From JAZDGX01 sp043806645 (GTDB lineage Bacteria > Eisenbacteria > RBG-16-71-46 > CAIMUX01 > WJJG01), in assembly GCA_043806645.1 (NCBI GenBank), contig JAZDGX010000253.1, positions 1 to 5,770 on the forward strand: a DNA stretch of 5,770 bases, in the 5' to 3' direction. Position 1 is the stretch's first letter. Every line of letters begins with the position of its first letter. Shown here piece by piece: positions 5,512 through 5,770 of the stretch. Under the pieces are notes generated by a model, which saw only the letters and a program-made list of their open reading frames with translations, made no database searches and was not told the DNA's origin. A program made the translations under genes and the position numbers.

Positions 5512-5770
5512 CTACATCCGCGCCAGGATCGCGTCGGTCATCTGCTGGGTCGTCGCCGCCCCCTGGGCGATCGCATTCGGACCCCCGGTCATCTTCAGCA
5601 TGTCGTAGGTGCGCACCTTGCCCTCGGCGACCACCGCGGCGACCGCCCGGCGGATGCGCCCGGCCTTGTCGGTCTCTTTGAGGTGATCGAGCATCATGCA
5701 GGCGCTGAGGATCATCGCGATCGGGTTGACGATCGAGGGCGAGAGCCGTTCGTACTTCGGCGCCGACCCA
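5512..5770 (-). CDS. Isocitrate/isopropylmalate-family decarboxylating dehydrogenase, C-terminal part (5' end outside window)
   Basis: Only the last 85 residues are present; the frame runs open off the right edge, so the true start is not visible, and internal Met codons such as the one at 5715 are not starts. The visible part opens with GSAPKY (5752-5769) and continues to VNPIAMILSACMMLDHL, the adenine-nucleotide-binding loop and following helix of the IDH/IMDH superfamily. These enzymes oxidise a 2-hydroxyacid with a 3-carboxylate and decarboxylate it to a 2-oxoacid, using NAD(P)+ and Mg2+/Mn2+. Aligned to E. coli isocitrate dehydrogenase, the Lys-Tyr after GSAP matches K344/Y345, the Val before Asn-Pro matches V351, and Tyr of RTYDMLK (5605-5607) matches Y391, all NADP determinants; R395 is replaced by Lys. 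IMDH and NAD enzymes usually have Asp at the Lys position. The catalytic residues lie outside the window, so isocitrate, homoisocitrate, isopropylmalate or tartrate-like substrates cannot be separated. It is the first visible gene of the operon, 33 nt before the HD gene. Confidence 0.93.
   Translation of the reverse strand, partial: GSAPKYERLSPSIVNPIAMILSACMMLDHLKETDKAGRIRRAVAAVVAEGKVRTYDMLKMTGGPNAIAQGAATTQQMTDAILARM

Overview
The window is GC-rich bacterial DNA, roughly two-thirds G+C by eye. It is densely coding, and every supported gene lies on the minus strand, so the transcript reads from right (5770) to left (1). The composition, the clear Shine-Dalgarno sites and the gene style suit a proteobacterium or another high-GC Gram-negative lineage. 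Nothing here fixes the taxon, and there are no tRNA, rRNA, IS, phage or CRISPR signals.

Layout in transcription order: (1) the C-terminal 85 residues of an isocitrate/isopropylmalate-type decarboxylating dehydrogenase, cut by the window edge (5512-5770); (2) a 191-aa HD-domain metalloprotein (4903-5478); (3) after a 100-nt gap, a 614-aa aconitase-superfamily protein in which large (Fe-S) and small (swivel) domains are fused through an Ala/Gly-rich linker (2958-4802); (4) 11 nt later, a separate 420-aa LeuC-like large subunit (1684-2946); (5) 11 nt later, its 160-aa LeuD-like small subunit (1190-1672); (6) after a 120-nt gap, a 343-aa carbamoyltransferase of the knotted (acetylornithine/succinylornithine/YgeW-like) type (38-1069). 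The first 37 bases hold only a short inverted repeat. The shared strand and tight spacing suggest one operon whose promoter lies beyond the right edge.

How the genes may work together (inference): two different [4Fe-4S] hydro-lyases plus a decarboxylating hydroxyacid dehydrogenase are the enzyme set that isomerises a malate- or citrate-like acid through an unsaturated intermediate and then oxidatively decarboxylates it to a 2-oxoacid. This is the logic of the TCA, leucine and alpha-aminoadipate pathways. The details argue against plain leucine biosynthesis. There are two hydro-lyase systems. Neither small domain carries the YLRT or YLVM loop known from characterised homoaconitases and isopropylmalate isomerases. 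The fused enzyme has changed several aconitase active-site residues. The dehydrogenase tail carries NADP-type residues. The operon also includes an HD metalloenzyme and a carbamoyltransferase that lacks the usual HCLP cysteine. The best reading is an uncharacterised organic-acid pathway linked to a carbamoylated nitrogen compound. Its substrate cannot be read from this sequence.
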